A stretch of DNA of 38,337 nt from Nostoc sp. CHAB 5844 (GCF_020829595.1 NZ_JAIVFW010000065.1:1-38337), one strand, 5' to 3'; counted from the stretch's first letter, positions 15,477 to 25,393 are shown. The notes: generated by a model not told the origin, from the sequence alone. Numbers and translations are program-made.

Positions 15477-18170
15477 GTGGTAAAGGTAAACTATCTGATG
15501 CGATTCTGGAAATGCAATTGCACGGCAATATTATGGTTGTTAGCTTGTCACCCAGCCGTTGCAGACATGATTCCAGATACCACCCTCCCTGTAAATACCA
15601 CTGTCAGCAACTCTGGTAATCTCAGAGTAATTGAGGGCGGTACGCTGAGAGGTACAAACCTATTCCACAGCTTTCAAGAATTTTCTTTTTCTGTCAATAC
15701 AGTTGCTACTACAGGCGATACTGCTTTTTTCAACAATAACTCGGCAGTCAGAAACATCTTTGCACGGATAACAGGTGGCTCAATTTCTAACATAGACGGC
15801 ATCATTAGAGCCAACGGCACGGCTAATCTATTTTTAATTAATCCTAGTGGGATGATTTTTGGCCCCAATGCCAGCTTAGATGTTGGCGGCTCCTTTGTGG
15901 CCAGTACAGCCAATAGCATTAAGTTTGCGGATGGTAGAGAATTTAGCGCTACAAACCATAGTCCTAACCCGTTGTTAACAGTCAGCACTCCTATCGGTCT
16001 ATACTTTAGTTCTAATGTTAGTAGGATTGTGAATCAGTCCCAAGCCAGCCCTAATGGAGAAGTCACTGATGCTGATCCTCCTAACCCTATTGGTTTAAAA
16101 GCTCCTATTGGTAAAACCTTGGCATTGATAGGAGGTGATGTAGCGATAGAAGGTGGAAATCTGACAACAACAGCAGGCATAATTGAACTAGGTAGCGTTG
16201 GTACAGGCTTAGTTAAACTCACAGAAATTGAGAAAGGTTACGCCTTTGATTATTCAGGTGTACAAGATTTTCGAGATATTCAAGTTTCTCAATTTGCGAT
16301 TATTTATGGCAGTGGTAATGATGGCAGTAATATTCATTTCCAAGGTGAAAATGTCAAACTTACCGACAGTTCTTTAGTGTTTATTAATAGCTTTGAGCAA
16401 GGTAGACAAGATAATTTGTCAATCAATGCTCGAAATTTAACTATTGATAATGGGGCATTTTTTGGAAGTTTTGCTCTGGGTGATGGGGATGCTGGAAATA
16501 TCCAGGTGAAAGCTTCAGATGTGGAATTGGCAGGTACAACCCCAGACGGTTTTTTTCCCAGTGGGATAGGTTCTCAAGTTCTGGAGTCAGCTACAGGTAA
16601 CGCTGGCAAAATCACAATTGAAGCTCAAAAACTACTCATTAGAGATGGTGCAAATATAGATTCTTCCACTTTTGGGTCAGGTCAAGCTGGAAATATCAGT
16701 GTGAAAGCTGCAAATTTTATAGAGCTGCGTGGTACAAGCATTGATAATCAAATTGCTAGTGGAATTTCTGCTCAAGTTGCTCAAGAATCTACAGCACAAC
16801 CAACTAATGCCGGCAGCTTAAATATTGAAACACAAAAGTTGATGATTACGGGTGGCGCACAAATATCCAACACTGTTCGCAATCAAGGTAATGGCGGCAA
16901 TATCAATATTAAAGCCTCAGATGCAATTCTTGTCAGTGGCACGTCTTCGCAAGCTACCGCTTCACCCTTTGATAGTTATCGGAGTGGAATTTTTGTTGGT
17001 GCTGACCCAGGTGCTACGGGAAATGTTGGTAACTTGAATATTACCACTGGACTGCTAACAGTGGAAAATGGAGCCAGAATCTCTGCTGCTAATTTTGGTT
17101 CTAGTCAAGTAGGAGGTAACGCCACTTTCAATCTGAGACAGTTAGTGGTGCAGAATGGCGGGGAAATTCGCTCTGCTTCTTTTGGGGAAGGGGCTGGTGG
17201 AACTTTAAATATCAAGGCTTCCGATTCTATTGATGTTGTGGGTGTTGGTAATATTGGTGGTGAACGTGTTATCAGTAGTTTGTTTACCGAAGCTCAAGCT
17301 GCTGGGAAAGCTGGTAATTTGATTATTCAGAGCGATCGCTTGTCGGTACGAGATGGGGCAGAATTAACAGTAAGTAGTGAAGGCTCCGGGCAAGCTGGCA
17401 ATTTAGATATCACCGCTCGTATCGTCCAATTAGATAACCAAGGCAAACTCATCGCTGAAACTGCCTTTGGTGATGGGGGTAATATCACACTCACATTAAA
17501 TGAACTGCTACTACTACGCCGCAACAGTTTCATCTCCACCACAGCGGGAACTATCGGTGCTGGTGGTAATGGTGGCATTATCAATATCAAAGCTCCATTT
17601 ATTGTGGCCATTCCCTCAGAAGATAGCAACATTAAAGCTAATGCTTTTACAGGCAATGGTGGTCAAGTCAATATCACCACACGAGGCATCTTTGGCATTC
17701 AACCCCGACTATTTGAAACACCCGCAAGTGATATTACCGCCAGTTCAACTTTTGGGATTAACGGAGTTGTCAACATCAACAACCCCGATGTTGACCCTAC
17801 TCAAGGTTTAACTATTCTACCTGCAAGTGTAGTCGATGTTTCCCAACTGATTGCTCAAGGTTGTGGCGGACAACCAGAACAAGCAACTAATCAATTCACC
17901 GTCACTGGACGTGGCGGGATGCCTCCCAGTCCCAATGACCAACTCAGTAGTGATGTGATGTGGTCAGATTCGCGCCTGACTGTGGCAACGAAACCACAAC
18001 ATCATACACAAACTACTGTCATGCCATCATTCAAAACAAATAGTGTAACTACAGTTCCAGCATCTGGTTGGGTATTTAACAACAAAGGTGAAGTTACACT
18101 TGTTGCTCATGTACCTTATGCTACTCCTCTGAATTTTGGATTTACCTCAACTGCCTGCCGTAACCATTAA
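15477..18170 (+). CDS. Two-partner-secretion exoprotein TpsA 1 (haemagglutination domain)
   Basis: An 897-residue filamentous-haemagglutinin-type exoprotein. The signal peptide (AILWLLACHPAVA) precedes the N-terminal TPS domain: LFHSFQEFSF, FARITGGSISNIDGII and NLFLINPSGMIFGP, the NPxG motif recognised by TpsB transporters. A long beta-helix body of NAGN/GGNI-type repeats follows (about 260-780). The conserved cyanobacterial C-terminal module reads IAQGCGG, FTVTGRGGMPPSPN, SSDVMWSDSRL and ASGWVFNNKGEVTLVAH. After the signal peptide it has only two cysteines, 796 and 894. The start is GTG 15477 (AAAGGTG 8 nt upstream) or ATG 15498. Such proteins are often annotated as S-layer family; the adhesin or surface role is inferred from family. 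No TpsB gene is in the window. Confidence 0.88.
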   Translation: MVKVNYLMRFWKCNCTAILWLLACHPAVADMIPDTTLPVNTTVSNSGNLRVIEGGTLRGTNLFHSFQEFSFSVNTVATTGDTAFFNNNSAVRNIFARITGGSISNIDGIIRANGTANLFLINPSGMIFGPNASLDVGGSFVASTANSIKFADGREFSATNHSPNPLLTVSTPIGLYFSSNVSRIVNQSQASPNGEVTDADPPNPIGLKAPIGKTLALIGGDVAIEGGNLTTTAGIIELGSVGTGLVKLTEIEKGYAFDYSGVQDFRDIQVSQFAIIYGSGNDGSNIHFQGENVKLTDSSLVFINSFEQGRQDNLSINARNLTIDNGAFFGSFALGDGDAGNIQVKASDVELAGTTPDGFFPSGIGSQVLESATGNAGKITIEAQKLLIRDGANIDSSTFGSGQAGNISVKAANFIELRGTSIDNQIASGISAQVAQESTAQPTNAGSLNIETQKLMITGGAQISNTVRNQGNGGNINIKASDAILVSGTSSQATASPFDSYRSGIFVGADPGATGNVGNLNITTGLLTVENGARISAANFGSSQVGGNATFNLRQLVVQNGGEIRSASFGEGAGGTLNIKASDSIDVVGVGNIGGERVISSLFTEAQAAGKAGNLIIQSDRLSVRDGAELTVSSEGSGQAGNLDITARIVQLDNQGKLIAETAFGDGGNITLTLNELLLLRRNSFISTTAGTIGAGGNGGIINIKAPFIVAIPSEDSNIKANAFTGNGGQVNITTRGIFGIQPRLFETPASDITASSTFGINGVVNINNPDVDPTQGLTILPASVVDVSQLIAQGCGGQPEQATNQFTVTGRGGMPPSPNDQLSSDVMWSDSRLTVATKPQHHTQTTVMPSFKTNSVTTVPASGWVFNNKGEVTLVAHVPYATPLNFGFTSTACRNH

Positions 18171-18408
18171 ATCTGAGCTAAGTATGATGAAAAACTGTTG
18201 TAAATAATCCGCACGAGATATTTTTTGTAAATCTCCAACAGTGGTAATGTTGTCAGAAGTCACACTACTGAGATGTGTAGAAGAAATTCTCCTTGTTGAC
18301 GCAGCAAAGGAACAAAAAGGAAATCCTCACAGCAAGTTTCTTTTGCACCCTTGCTTACCTTTACGAGAGAATTTCTCAGCCAAACCTGATAGAAAGAGGT
18401 GCTTACTG

Positions 18409-21400
18409 ATGACTCACATCTGTTGGCAGTTACATCTAGGAGCAATTTTAGCTATTAGTGGAACCTTAGTTACCACCTCAATTCAAAGTAGTTTAGCTCA
18501 AAGTATCACTTTGGATGGTACTTTAGGAACTACACAAACTATCAACGGCCCAAACTACACAATTCCTCAGTCAGTTGGTCAAACTGTTGGCAGTAATTTG
18601 TTTCACAGTTTTGGTCGTTTTAGTTTGAATACAGGTGAAAGCGCGGTTTTTCAAAGTGGCGCAGATATCAGAAACATTCTCTCTCGTGTTACCGGAGGCT
18701 TGCCATCTATAATTGATGGTTTAATTACCACACAGAGCAATAATGTCAATTTGTTCTTCATTAACCCCAGTGGTATTGTGTTTGGCCCGAATGCTCGACT
18801 GAATGTAGGTGGAACCACAAGAGGTTCTTTTATAGCTACTACAGCAGATGCCTTAGTATGGTCAAACGGTAGCCAATTTAGTGCTACTAATCCTGGTGGA
18901 GTTAGTAGCTTACTGACAATTATCGGCGATCCGAGTGGGTTTTTATTCAACCGTAGACCACCACAAGCAATAGATGTAACTGATGGTGAACTGAGGGTTG
19001 ATCAAGGTCAAAGCTTGTTGTTGCTGGGCGGTAATATTAACTTAGATGACAGCTTATTAGTAGTTGATTCCCCAGTCGGTGGTAAAATTGGACTCGGATC
19101 TGTTGGCGCACCGGGAACGGTTGGACTCACTACTAATGGAAATATTCTCAGTCTGAATTTTCCGGCAAATTTAGCACGAGCAGATGTATCTCTCAGCAAT
19201 AACTCTCAGGTAAATGTTTTCGCAGAAGTTGGCGGTAGTATTAACATTAACGCCCGAAACTTAAATCTACAGGGCGGAAGTCAGATAGAAACCGGGATAC
19301 CGCAAGGAACCGGAGATATTAATACCCGCGCTGGAGATATTAATGTCAATACTACAGGTGATATCCGACTCCAACAGCAGAGCATGATTTCTACAGCAGT
19401 AGAAAGAAATGCTACTGGCAATGCTGGCAATATCAATATTGTTACTAACTCACTACTAGGAACCGATGGTTCACAAGTTAATGCCAGTTCCTTTGGCCAA
19501 GGAAATGGCGGAAGTATCACAATTACAGCGAATGATGCTGTAGCTTTTGATGGTGTGGCTAGTGATGACTCAATCAGCTCGGTAATTAGTTATATCGATG
19601 CGGGTGCAGAGGGCAATGGTGGTATCGTTAATATTAACGCCCGATCGCTCACCTTAACCAACGGCGCACAAGTTAGCGCGAGTGTGCGTGCGGCTACCGA
19701 TACTCTCCCAGGAGGGCGAGGTAATGCTGGTAACGTCAATATTAATGTGCGTGATGCTATCAATATCTCTGGTATAGGTGCTAACACTACCGATAGCGGT
19801 ATATTCAGCCTCATCGGTGTCGGTGCAGAAGGCAGAGGTGGTAATATCGAAGTCAATACAGGCTCACTCACAGCCACCAATGGCGGACAAGTCAACGCTA
19901 GTGTCTTTGGCAGGGGTGATGGTGGTAGTATTGCCATTACAGCGAGTGGTGCTGTCGCCTTTGATGGTGTGGCTAGTGATGGCTCAATCAGCTCGGCAAT
20001 TAGTTATATTGATGCCGGTGCAGAGGGTAATGGTGGTATCGTCAATATTAACGCGCGATCGCTCACCTTAACCAACGGCGCACAAGTCAGCGCGAGTGTG
20101 CGTGCGGCTACCGATACTCTCCCAGGAGGTCGGGGTAATGCTGGTAATGTGAATGTGAATGTGCGTGATACCATTACCATTAACGATCCTAACAGTGGTG
20201 TACTCAGCCTCATCGGTGTTGGTGCAGAAGGCAATGGTGGCAATATCGCAATCAATACAAATTCACTCACAGCCACCAATGGTGGACAAGTAAATACTAG
20301 TGTCTTTGGCAGGGGTGATGGTGGTAGGATCTCAATTACAGCGAATGATGCTGTCGCCTTTGATGGTGTGGCTAGTAATGGCTCAATCAGCTCGGCAATT
20401 AGTTATATCGATGCTGGTGCAGAGGGTGATGGTGGTCAAGTTAATGTTAACGCGCGATCGCTCACCTTAACCAACGGTGGACAAGTCAGTGCTAGTGTGC
20501 GTTCAGCTACCGATACTTTACCAGGAGGGCGAGGTGATGCTGGTAATGTCGAGATTAATGTGCGCGATATTACTGTCTCTGGCAGAAGTGCTAACGCTAC
20601 TCGTAGTGGAATTTTAAGCCTTGTTGGTGAGGGAGCAGAAGGTAGTGGTGGTAATTTAAGCATAGCCACCACAAATTTAGCAGTCCGAGATGGCGCTGAA
20701 GTAACTGTAAGTAATCGTGGTATAGGTGATGCCGGCAACATTAGCGCTAATGCTCGGATCATCGCGCTAGATAATCAAGGACAAATCACTGCAACTTCAG
20801 AGTCAGGCCAAGGTGGAGATGTTTCCTTACAAGTAAGTGACATCCTATTACTCCGCCGCAATAGCTTAATTTCCCATGTTTCTGGAACGCCAGAAGCAGG
20901 CGGGACAGGCGGCAACTTTTCCGCTAATGCTGGTTTTATCGTGGCTGTACCATCAGAAAATAGCGACATTATTACTAATGCTTTTAACGGTAGCGGCGGA
21001 AATATTATCATCAATGCCCAAAACATTTTTGGTTTGCAGTTTCAACCCCAACTAACTTTAGGTAGCGACATTGTAGCGACGGGAACTATCACCTTAAACA
21101 CACCTAATATTGACCCAGTTCAAGGTTTAGTGTATCTACCCGCAACTGTAGATGTTCCAGAACCAATTGCTCAAAGTTGTAATGCCTTTAATAATCAAAA
21201 AGGTAGTCAATTTAATGTTACCGGACGCGGTGGTTTACCTCCTAATCCCAATGAAATTCTCAGTAGTGATGTAGTGTGGTCAGATACTCGCATAACTTCC
21301 ACAAACACACAAGCTAGAGCAGAAAAAAATTCACCCAACACTAGTAAATTCCCTGTGACTGCATCCATAAATCCAGCAACTAGTTGGGTGTTTAATCAAA

Positions 21401-21486
21401 AAGGTGAAGTGACTTTACTCGCCCATACAGCTAATAACAGTGCTGTTAATTTAAAGTTACCTTCCGTTACTTGCCGTCAAGAGTAA
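18409..21486 (+). CDS. Two-partner-secretion exoprotein TpsA 2
   Basis: A 1025-residue TpsA paralog. I chose ATG 18409 over the GTG at 18241 because it has AGAGGT with an 8-nt spacer and places a normal signal peptide (HLGAILAISGTLV...SLAQ) at the N-terminus; the longer form would put 56 odd residues ahead of it. The TPS domain has NLFHSFGRFSL, ILSRVTGGLPSIIDGLI and NLFFINPSGIVFGP. The body is a beta-helix with three nearly identical modules (see the repeat feature). The C-terminal module matches its neighbours: IAQSCNAF, FNVTGRGGLPPNPN, WVFNQKGEVTLLAH. Its only cysteines after the signal peptide are 924 and 1022. It lies 238 bp after TpsA 1 and is probably cotranscribed or coregulated with it. 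Confidence 0.88.
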   Translation: MTHICWQLHLGAILAISGTLVTTSIQSSLAQSITLDGTLGTTQTINGPNYTIPQSVGQTVGSNLFHSFGRFSLNTGESAVFQSGADIRNILSRVTGGLPSIIDGLITTQSNNVNLFFINPSGIVFGPNARLNVGGTTRGSFIATTADALVWSNGSQFSATNPGGVSSLLTIIGDPSGFLFNRRPPQAIDVTDGELRVDQGQSLLLLGGNINLDDSLLVVDSPVGGKIGLGSVGAPGTVGLTTNGNILSLNFPANLARADVSLSNNSQVNVFAEVGGSININARNLNLQGGSQIETGIPQGTGDINTRAGDINVNTTGDIRLQQQSMISTAVERNATGNAGNINIVTNSLLGTDGSQVNASSFGQGNGGSITITANDAVAFDGVASDDSISSVISYIDAGAEGNGGIVNINARSLTLTNGAQVSASVRAATDTLPGGRGNAGNVNINVRDAINISGIGANTTDSGIFSLIGVGAEGRGGNIEVNTGSLTATNGGQVNASVFGRGDGGSIAITASGAVAFDGVASDGSISSAISYIDAGAEGNGGIVNINARSLTLTNGAQVSASVRAATDTLPGGRGNAGNVNVNVRDTITINDPNSGVLSLIGVGAEGNGGNIAINTNSLTATNGGQVNTSVFGRGDGGRISITANDAVAFDGVASNGSISSAISYIDAGAEGDGGQVNVNARSLTLTNGGQVSASVRSATDTLPGGRGDAGNVEINVRDITVSGRSANATRSGILSLVGEGAEGSGGNLSIATTNLAVRDGAEVTVSNRGIGDAGNISANARIIALDNQGQITATSESGQGGDVSLQVSDILLLRRNSLISHVSGTPEAGGTGGNFSANAGFIVAVPSENSDIITNAFNGSGGNIIINAQNIFGLQFQPQLTLGSDIVATGTITLNTPNIDPVQGLVYLPATVDVPEPIAQSCNAFNNQKGSQFNVTGRGGLPPNPNEILSSDVVWSDTRITSTNTQARAEKNSPNTSKFPVTASINPATSWVFNQKGEVTLLAHTANNSAVNLKLPSVTCRQE
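19549..20760 (+). repeat. Three near-identical ~400-bp modules inside TpsA 2
   Basis: The anchor GATGGTGTGGCT recurs at 19549, 19963 and 20362, so the periods are 414 and 399 bp. The 15-bp difference falls in one segment (INISGIGANTTDSG versus ITINDPNSG). Long stretches are nearly identical at DNA level, including SLTLTNGAQVSASV and ATDTLPGGRG. The third copy diverges in its second half. Confidence 0.9.
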
Positions 21487-21547
21487 TGTCGCTAATTAGT
21501 GTTAGTATAAACACTGAGAATTTTGACTAAACTTTAAGTTAACTTGC

Positions 21548-24500
21548 ATGACCCAACACCGAAAAAGCTCACAGTTAGTAAATTTTTTAGCTATTGGTTG
21601 GGCGTTATCGTTCCTAGGTGTAGAAAGTAGTATCGCTCCAAATTCTGCCGTTGCCCAAAGCCGTATTGTCCCCGATAGCACTTTAGGTACTGAAAACTCT
21701 GGGGTGATCGAAAATTATAGAGGATTCCCCGTAGAAGCAATTATTGGTGGGACGCAAAGGGGTCAAAATCTTTTTCACAGCTTCCAAGAATTCAATGTCA
21801 GTCAGGGACGAGGAGCCTATTTTTTACCGAATAATACTATTCAAAACATTCTCGCCCGTGTGACTGGTAACAACGTTTCAGAAATTTTCGGAACCTTGGG
21901 AGTTGTTGGCAACGCTAACTTATTTTTAATGAATCCCAATGGCATTATTTTTGGCGAAAATGCCCGTTTAGATGTTGGTGGTTCCTTTGTTGCAACCACT
22001 GCTAATGCGATTGGATTTGGCACTCAAGGTGTTTTCAGTGCTTCAGAGCGCAATAACCCTTCACCATTACTCACAATTAATCCTACAGCATTTTTATTTA
22101 ATCAAATTCCTAAAGCTGCCATTGTTAATAGAGCATTTGGTTCAGAATTATCAGAATTTATAGATATAGAAGAAGTTACCGACGGACTAATAGATAAAAT
22201 CCCTGGTGGTTTGCGTGTTCCTAATGGGCGGAGTGTGATTTTACTTGGTGGTGATGTCAACCTAGAAGGTGGCGAGGTTGGTACTTTTGGCGGCAGAGTT
22301 GAAATCGGTGGACTATCAGCGCCTGGAACTGTGGGATTAAACATTGATGGAAATAACTTCAGTTTGCAATTTCCCCAAGGAATCCCACGTGCAGATGTTT
22401 CTTTAAGCAATGAATCTACAGTTTATGCCTTTCCTAACGGTGGTGATATAACTATCAACGCCCGAAATTTAAATCTTTCTGAAGCTAGTGAGATTGATAC
22501 TGCTTTATCATCGGAATTATCTGCTTTATTCTCTGAATTCTCTAGACTATTAAATCCCGATGAGTTGAATCCAGCAGCTGGAGAGATCACTATCAATGCT
22601 ACAGAATCAGTCAATCTTCAAAGTGAGAGTTTTATTGGTCATGTCATATTTGAAGATACTTTCAATCAAGGTGGTGGTATTAGGATTACAACAAGATCGT
22701 TAAATGTCCAAAATTCAGGTGTAAGCGTTCTTAGCTTTGGACAGGGAAACCTTGGTGATGTAAATATTCAAGCAAGCGATCGCATTTCTCTAGATGGAGT
22801 AATTGATCCAGATGATACAGCGATCGGTGGTATATTGGTAAGTCTGTTTCCTGGGGCTGTTGGTCAAGGCGGTGACATCAGAATTGTCACAGGTTCTCTA
22901 AGCGTAACTAATGGCGCAGAACTGAATACTACTACCTTTGGTTCAGGAAATGCGGGAAACATCATTGTGAAAGCAACAGATAATTTAATATTGGATGGTT
23001 CTGATAGCGGTATATTTAGTCTTGTTCTACCACGAGAGTTTGAATCACAGGGTAACGGTGGTGATATCAAAATTACAACTGGTTTGCTTACTCTCACCAA
23101 TGGCGCTCAAATCAATACCTCCACTCTGGGAGAAGGAAAAGGCGGAGACATAACTATTAAAGCCAGAGACAGGGTTTTTCTGGGAGGAACAAGTGGCGAT
23201 CCCAGCGTGATAGGTAGCGCTGTTGGTGAAGGCAGTACGGGTGAAAGTGGCAGCCTTGATATTACTACAGGTTCTCTCATCCTCAACAATGGTGGTAAAC
23301 TTAACACTTCTATTCAAGAAGGCGGCCGAGGAGATGCTGGCAACATCAGAGTTCAAGCCACAGACACAATTACTTTTGACAACCAAGGGAATGAAACCGG
23401 TACTGGCATTTTTAGCATTGTTAGCTTTGGAGTTCCCAACCGGGGAGGCGATGTTGAAATTAAAGCTAGGTCACTAAATTTGCTCAATGGTGGACAAATC
23501 AATACCTTAACAATAGGAGAGGGAAATGCTGGTAATGTCAATATTGAGATTACTGATTACTTCGCTGCTATTAATGGTTCTTTGATAAATACCCGAACTT
23601 TAGGACGTGGCAATGCAGGCAATGTCAATATAAAAGCCAACAATAATGTTGTTTTTGATAATAGTAGTGGTGTAGTCACAGGCGTATTTGCCTTCACGGG
23701 TATCTTCAGAAATATCATTAATGTTTTATCTACAGAAGATATCGATGATAGTTCATTAAGATTTTTATCTAATCTAGGAGATGCGGGTGATATAGACATC
23801 TCCGCCCGTTCTATCCAGCTCAATCAAAGTAGTGGGATCATAACATTTACTACCTCTGGTGATGGTGGGGATATTCGGCTGCAAGCACAGGACTTTTTGT
23901 TGCTGCGTCGAGGTAGTAGTATCTCTGCTCAAGCAGGGCTTGTCGGTGATGGTGGTAATGGTGGTAATATCACAATCAATACACCATTTTTACTTGCTGG
24001 TACTGGTGAAAATACAGACATAGTTGCCAATGCTTTTTCAGGTAATGGCGGTAGAGTTGAAATTAATGCTCAAGGCATTTTTGGGTTTCAAGTTTTAAAT
24101 CGTGCAGAAATAGAAAGGTTATTAAATAACGCTGAGGTTTTCACTGCTGACCAAATACCTACAAATGACATAGTTGTTTTTTCTCAAACTAACTCTTCTT
24201 TAGATGGCGAGGTAGCACTTAATACTCCAGATGTTGACCCTACTCAAGGATTGGTTGACTTACCTACCAATGTAGTTGATTCAGCTGGATTGATTGAACA
24301 AAGTTGTGCTGCCTTAAATGATGAAACTGGCAACCAATTTATTATTACTGGACGTGGTGGTTTACCCACTAGTCCGGAGGAAAGCTTAGGTGGTGATGTG
24401 CTGTGGTCTGATACTCGCTTAACTGTGACTACTAAACCACAACAGAATGCCAAAACTCCTGTAACTCGTAAACAGCCAACTATTTCTGATCATGTGGCAA

Positions 24501-24619
24501 TTGTACCTGCTTCTGGTTGGGTAAGCGATCGCCAAGGCAAAGTTACTCTGGTTGCCCACTCTCCCAATGTTTCTACCTCTAAGGTTGGGTATCAGGGTAC
24601 TCACTGCCAAGCACCCTAA
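21548..24619 (+). CDS. Two-partner-secretion exoprotein TpsA 3
   Basis: A 1023-residue TpsA paralog. The signal region (FLAIGWALSFLGVESSIAP...AVAQ) is followed by a TPS domain: NLFHSFQEFNVSQGRGAYFL, ILARVTGNNVSEIFGTLG and NLFLMNPNGIIFGE. The beta-helix body is more diverged than TpsA 2 and has no near-identical modules. The C-terminal module has IEQSCAAL, FIITGRGGLPTSPE, GGDVLWSDTRLTV and ASGWVSDRQGKVTLVAH. The only cysteines are 920 and 1020. ATG 21548 lies 61 bp after TpsA 2, so an operon is likely. It ends 5 bp before a small convergent gene. Surface exposure is inferred from the family. Confidence 0.88.
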   Translation: MTQHRKSSQLVNFLAIGWALSFLGVESSIAPNSAVAQSRIVPDSTLGTENSGVIENYRGFPVEAIIGGTQRGQNLFHSFQEFNVSQGRGAYFLPNNTIQNILARVTGNNVSEIFGTLGVVGNANLFLMNPNGIIFGENARLDVGGSFVATTANAIGFGTQGVFSASERNNPSPLLTINPTAFLFNQIPKAAIVNRAFGSELSEFIDIEEVTDGLIDKIPGGLRVPNGRSVILLGGDVNLEGGEVGTFGGRVEIGGLSAPGTVGLNIDGNNFSLQFPQGIPRADVSLSNESTVYAFPNGGDITINARNLNLSEASEIDTALSSELSALFSEFSRLLNPDELNPAAGEITINATESVNLQSESFIGHVIFEDTFNQGGGIRITTRSLNVQNSGVSVLSFGQGNLGDVNIQASDRISLDGVIDPDDTAIGGILVSLFPGAVGQGGDIRIVTGSLSVTNGAELNTTTFGSGNAGNIIVKATDNLILDGSDSGIFSLVLPREFESQGNGGDIKITTGLLTLTNGAQINTSTLGEGKGGDITIKARDRVFLGGTSGDPSVIGSAVGEGSTGESGSLDITTGSLILNNGGKLNTSIQEGGRGDAGNIRVQATDTITFDNQGNETGTGIFSIVSFGVPNRGGDVEIKARSLNLLNGGQINTLTIGEGNAGNVNIEITDYFAAINGSLINTRTLGRGNAGNVNIKANNNVVFDNSSGVVTGVFAFTGIFRNIINVLSTEDIDDSSLRFLSNLGDAGDIDISARSIQLNQSSGIITFTTSGDGGDIRLQAQDFLLLRRGSSISAQAGLVGDGGNGGNITINTPFLLAGTGENTDIVANAFSGNGGRVEINAQGIFGFQVLNRAEIERLLNNAEVFTADQIPTNDIVVFSQTNSSLDGEVALNTPDVDPTQGLVDLPTNVVDSAGLIEQSCAALNDETGNQFIITGRGGLPTSPEESLGGDVLWSDTRLTVTTKPQQNAKTPVTRKQPTISDHVAIVPASGWVSDRQGKVTLVAHSPNVSTSKVGYQGTHCQAP

Positions 24620-24624
24620 TCTGA

Positions 24625-24891
24625 CTAACGACTAGCAGCAATAACTAGTCGTTCAGGAAGCCCAGAATCTAACATGAGTTCTGGTTGCACATTATATGCA
24701 CACATCTGATTTAATGATGTCTTGAAGCATTCTTGAATTTTGTCTGTTGGAGTACTTGCTAGAGTTATTTCTGCATGGGAATTTTGCCCATCAAAATTGG
24801 CTACAATTTGTCCAGGAGCGTAGTAACCAAAAGCTATGAATCCAGATGCCAGAGAGGAGGCAATTAACGGAGAGTAAAATTGTGTTGTCAT
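24625..24891 (-). CDS. Small hypothetical protein
   Basis: An 88-residue protein when started at ATG 24891, which has a strong GGGGAGGA ribosome-binding site five nt upstream; the longer ORF from 24975 lacks one. The N-terminus is mildly hydrophobic (SPLIASSLASGFIAFGYYAPG) and could be a weak signal or membrane segment. Two cysteines (IQECFKTSLNQMCAY) are close together. I do not recognise the family. It converges on TpsA 3 with 5 bp between them. Confidence 0.55.
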   Translation of the reverse strand: MTTQFYSPLIASSLASGFIAFGYYAPGQIVANFDGQNSHAEITLASTPTDKIQECFKTSLNQMCAYNVQPELMLDSGLPERLVIAASR

Positions 24892-25393
24892 AGTATCCTC
24901 CCCAGATGAATAATGCTGACATATAGCCACATTTATTAATAGGAAGAACACAGCATTAATATGCACATACAGCAATCCTGTTTTGATTTGTAAAAATCGA
25001 AAGACTCAAATCCCCGACTTCTGGAAGGATACATCTGGCAAACGTCGGTCATATCGTGTCCGGCTGTGCAGAAACTACAAAACTTCTCCCCTGTTCCTCT
25101 GCCCCCTGTCCCCTTGCGGCCTTAATAGACTTCTTGCATGAATCAAGACCCCTCACCCTAAATGCCTCTGCCAGACTTGGGAGAGGGACTTGAAAATTTA
25201 CTCCCCTTCTCCCAATATTGGGAGAAGGGGTTGGGGGTTGAGGAGATTTTTTATATTCATGCAAGAGGTCTAATGATAAAAACCCCAGCTTCTATATGAA
25301 ACTAGGGTTCTGAATTGGGGGCTATCTTAGTTGAAATATAGGTGTGTTAGTCTTTACCTGACACACACTACACAACAGAAATTTATTTCTTTT
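24892..25393. other. Repeat-rich intergenic region
   Basis: About 500 bp without a credible gene. It contains a half copy of the GATCCCCGACTT palindrome (about 25010-25022), a single ATATCGTGTCCG end (25051-25062) related to the MITE at 4022-4117, and the MITE-like element at 25126-25272. The short minus-strand reading frame at 25049-25264 is repeat-derived. Confidence 0.7.
25126..25272. repeat. MITE-like 147-bp element
   Basis: Imperfect 18-bp terminal inverted repeats (25126-25143 and 25255-25272, 17 of 18 matching; TTCTTGCATGAAT core). The interior holds CCCTCACCC, GGGAGAGGGACTT and a CTCCCAATATTGGGAG palindrome, an intergenic signature common in Nostocales. No transposase; a non-autonomous or relic element. 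Confidence 0.65.

Noticed and set aside
18241-18408. N-terminal extension of TpsA 2 from GTG 18241
   Set aside because: It would put 56 charged residues before a normal signal peptide; ATG 18409 has its own strong ribosome-binding site.
15674-24453. Many antisense frames of 60-115 residues inside the TpsA genes
   Set aside because: They are rich in Pro/Leu because they are the complement of Gly/Asn-rich repeats. None has a recognisable domain or a start signal.
25049-25264. 71-residue minus-strand frame
   Set aside because: It lies entirely in MITE-like and other repeat DNA and its product is low-complexity.
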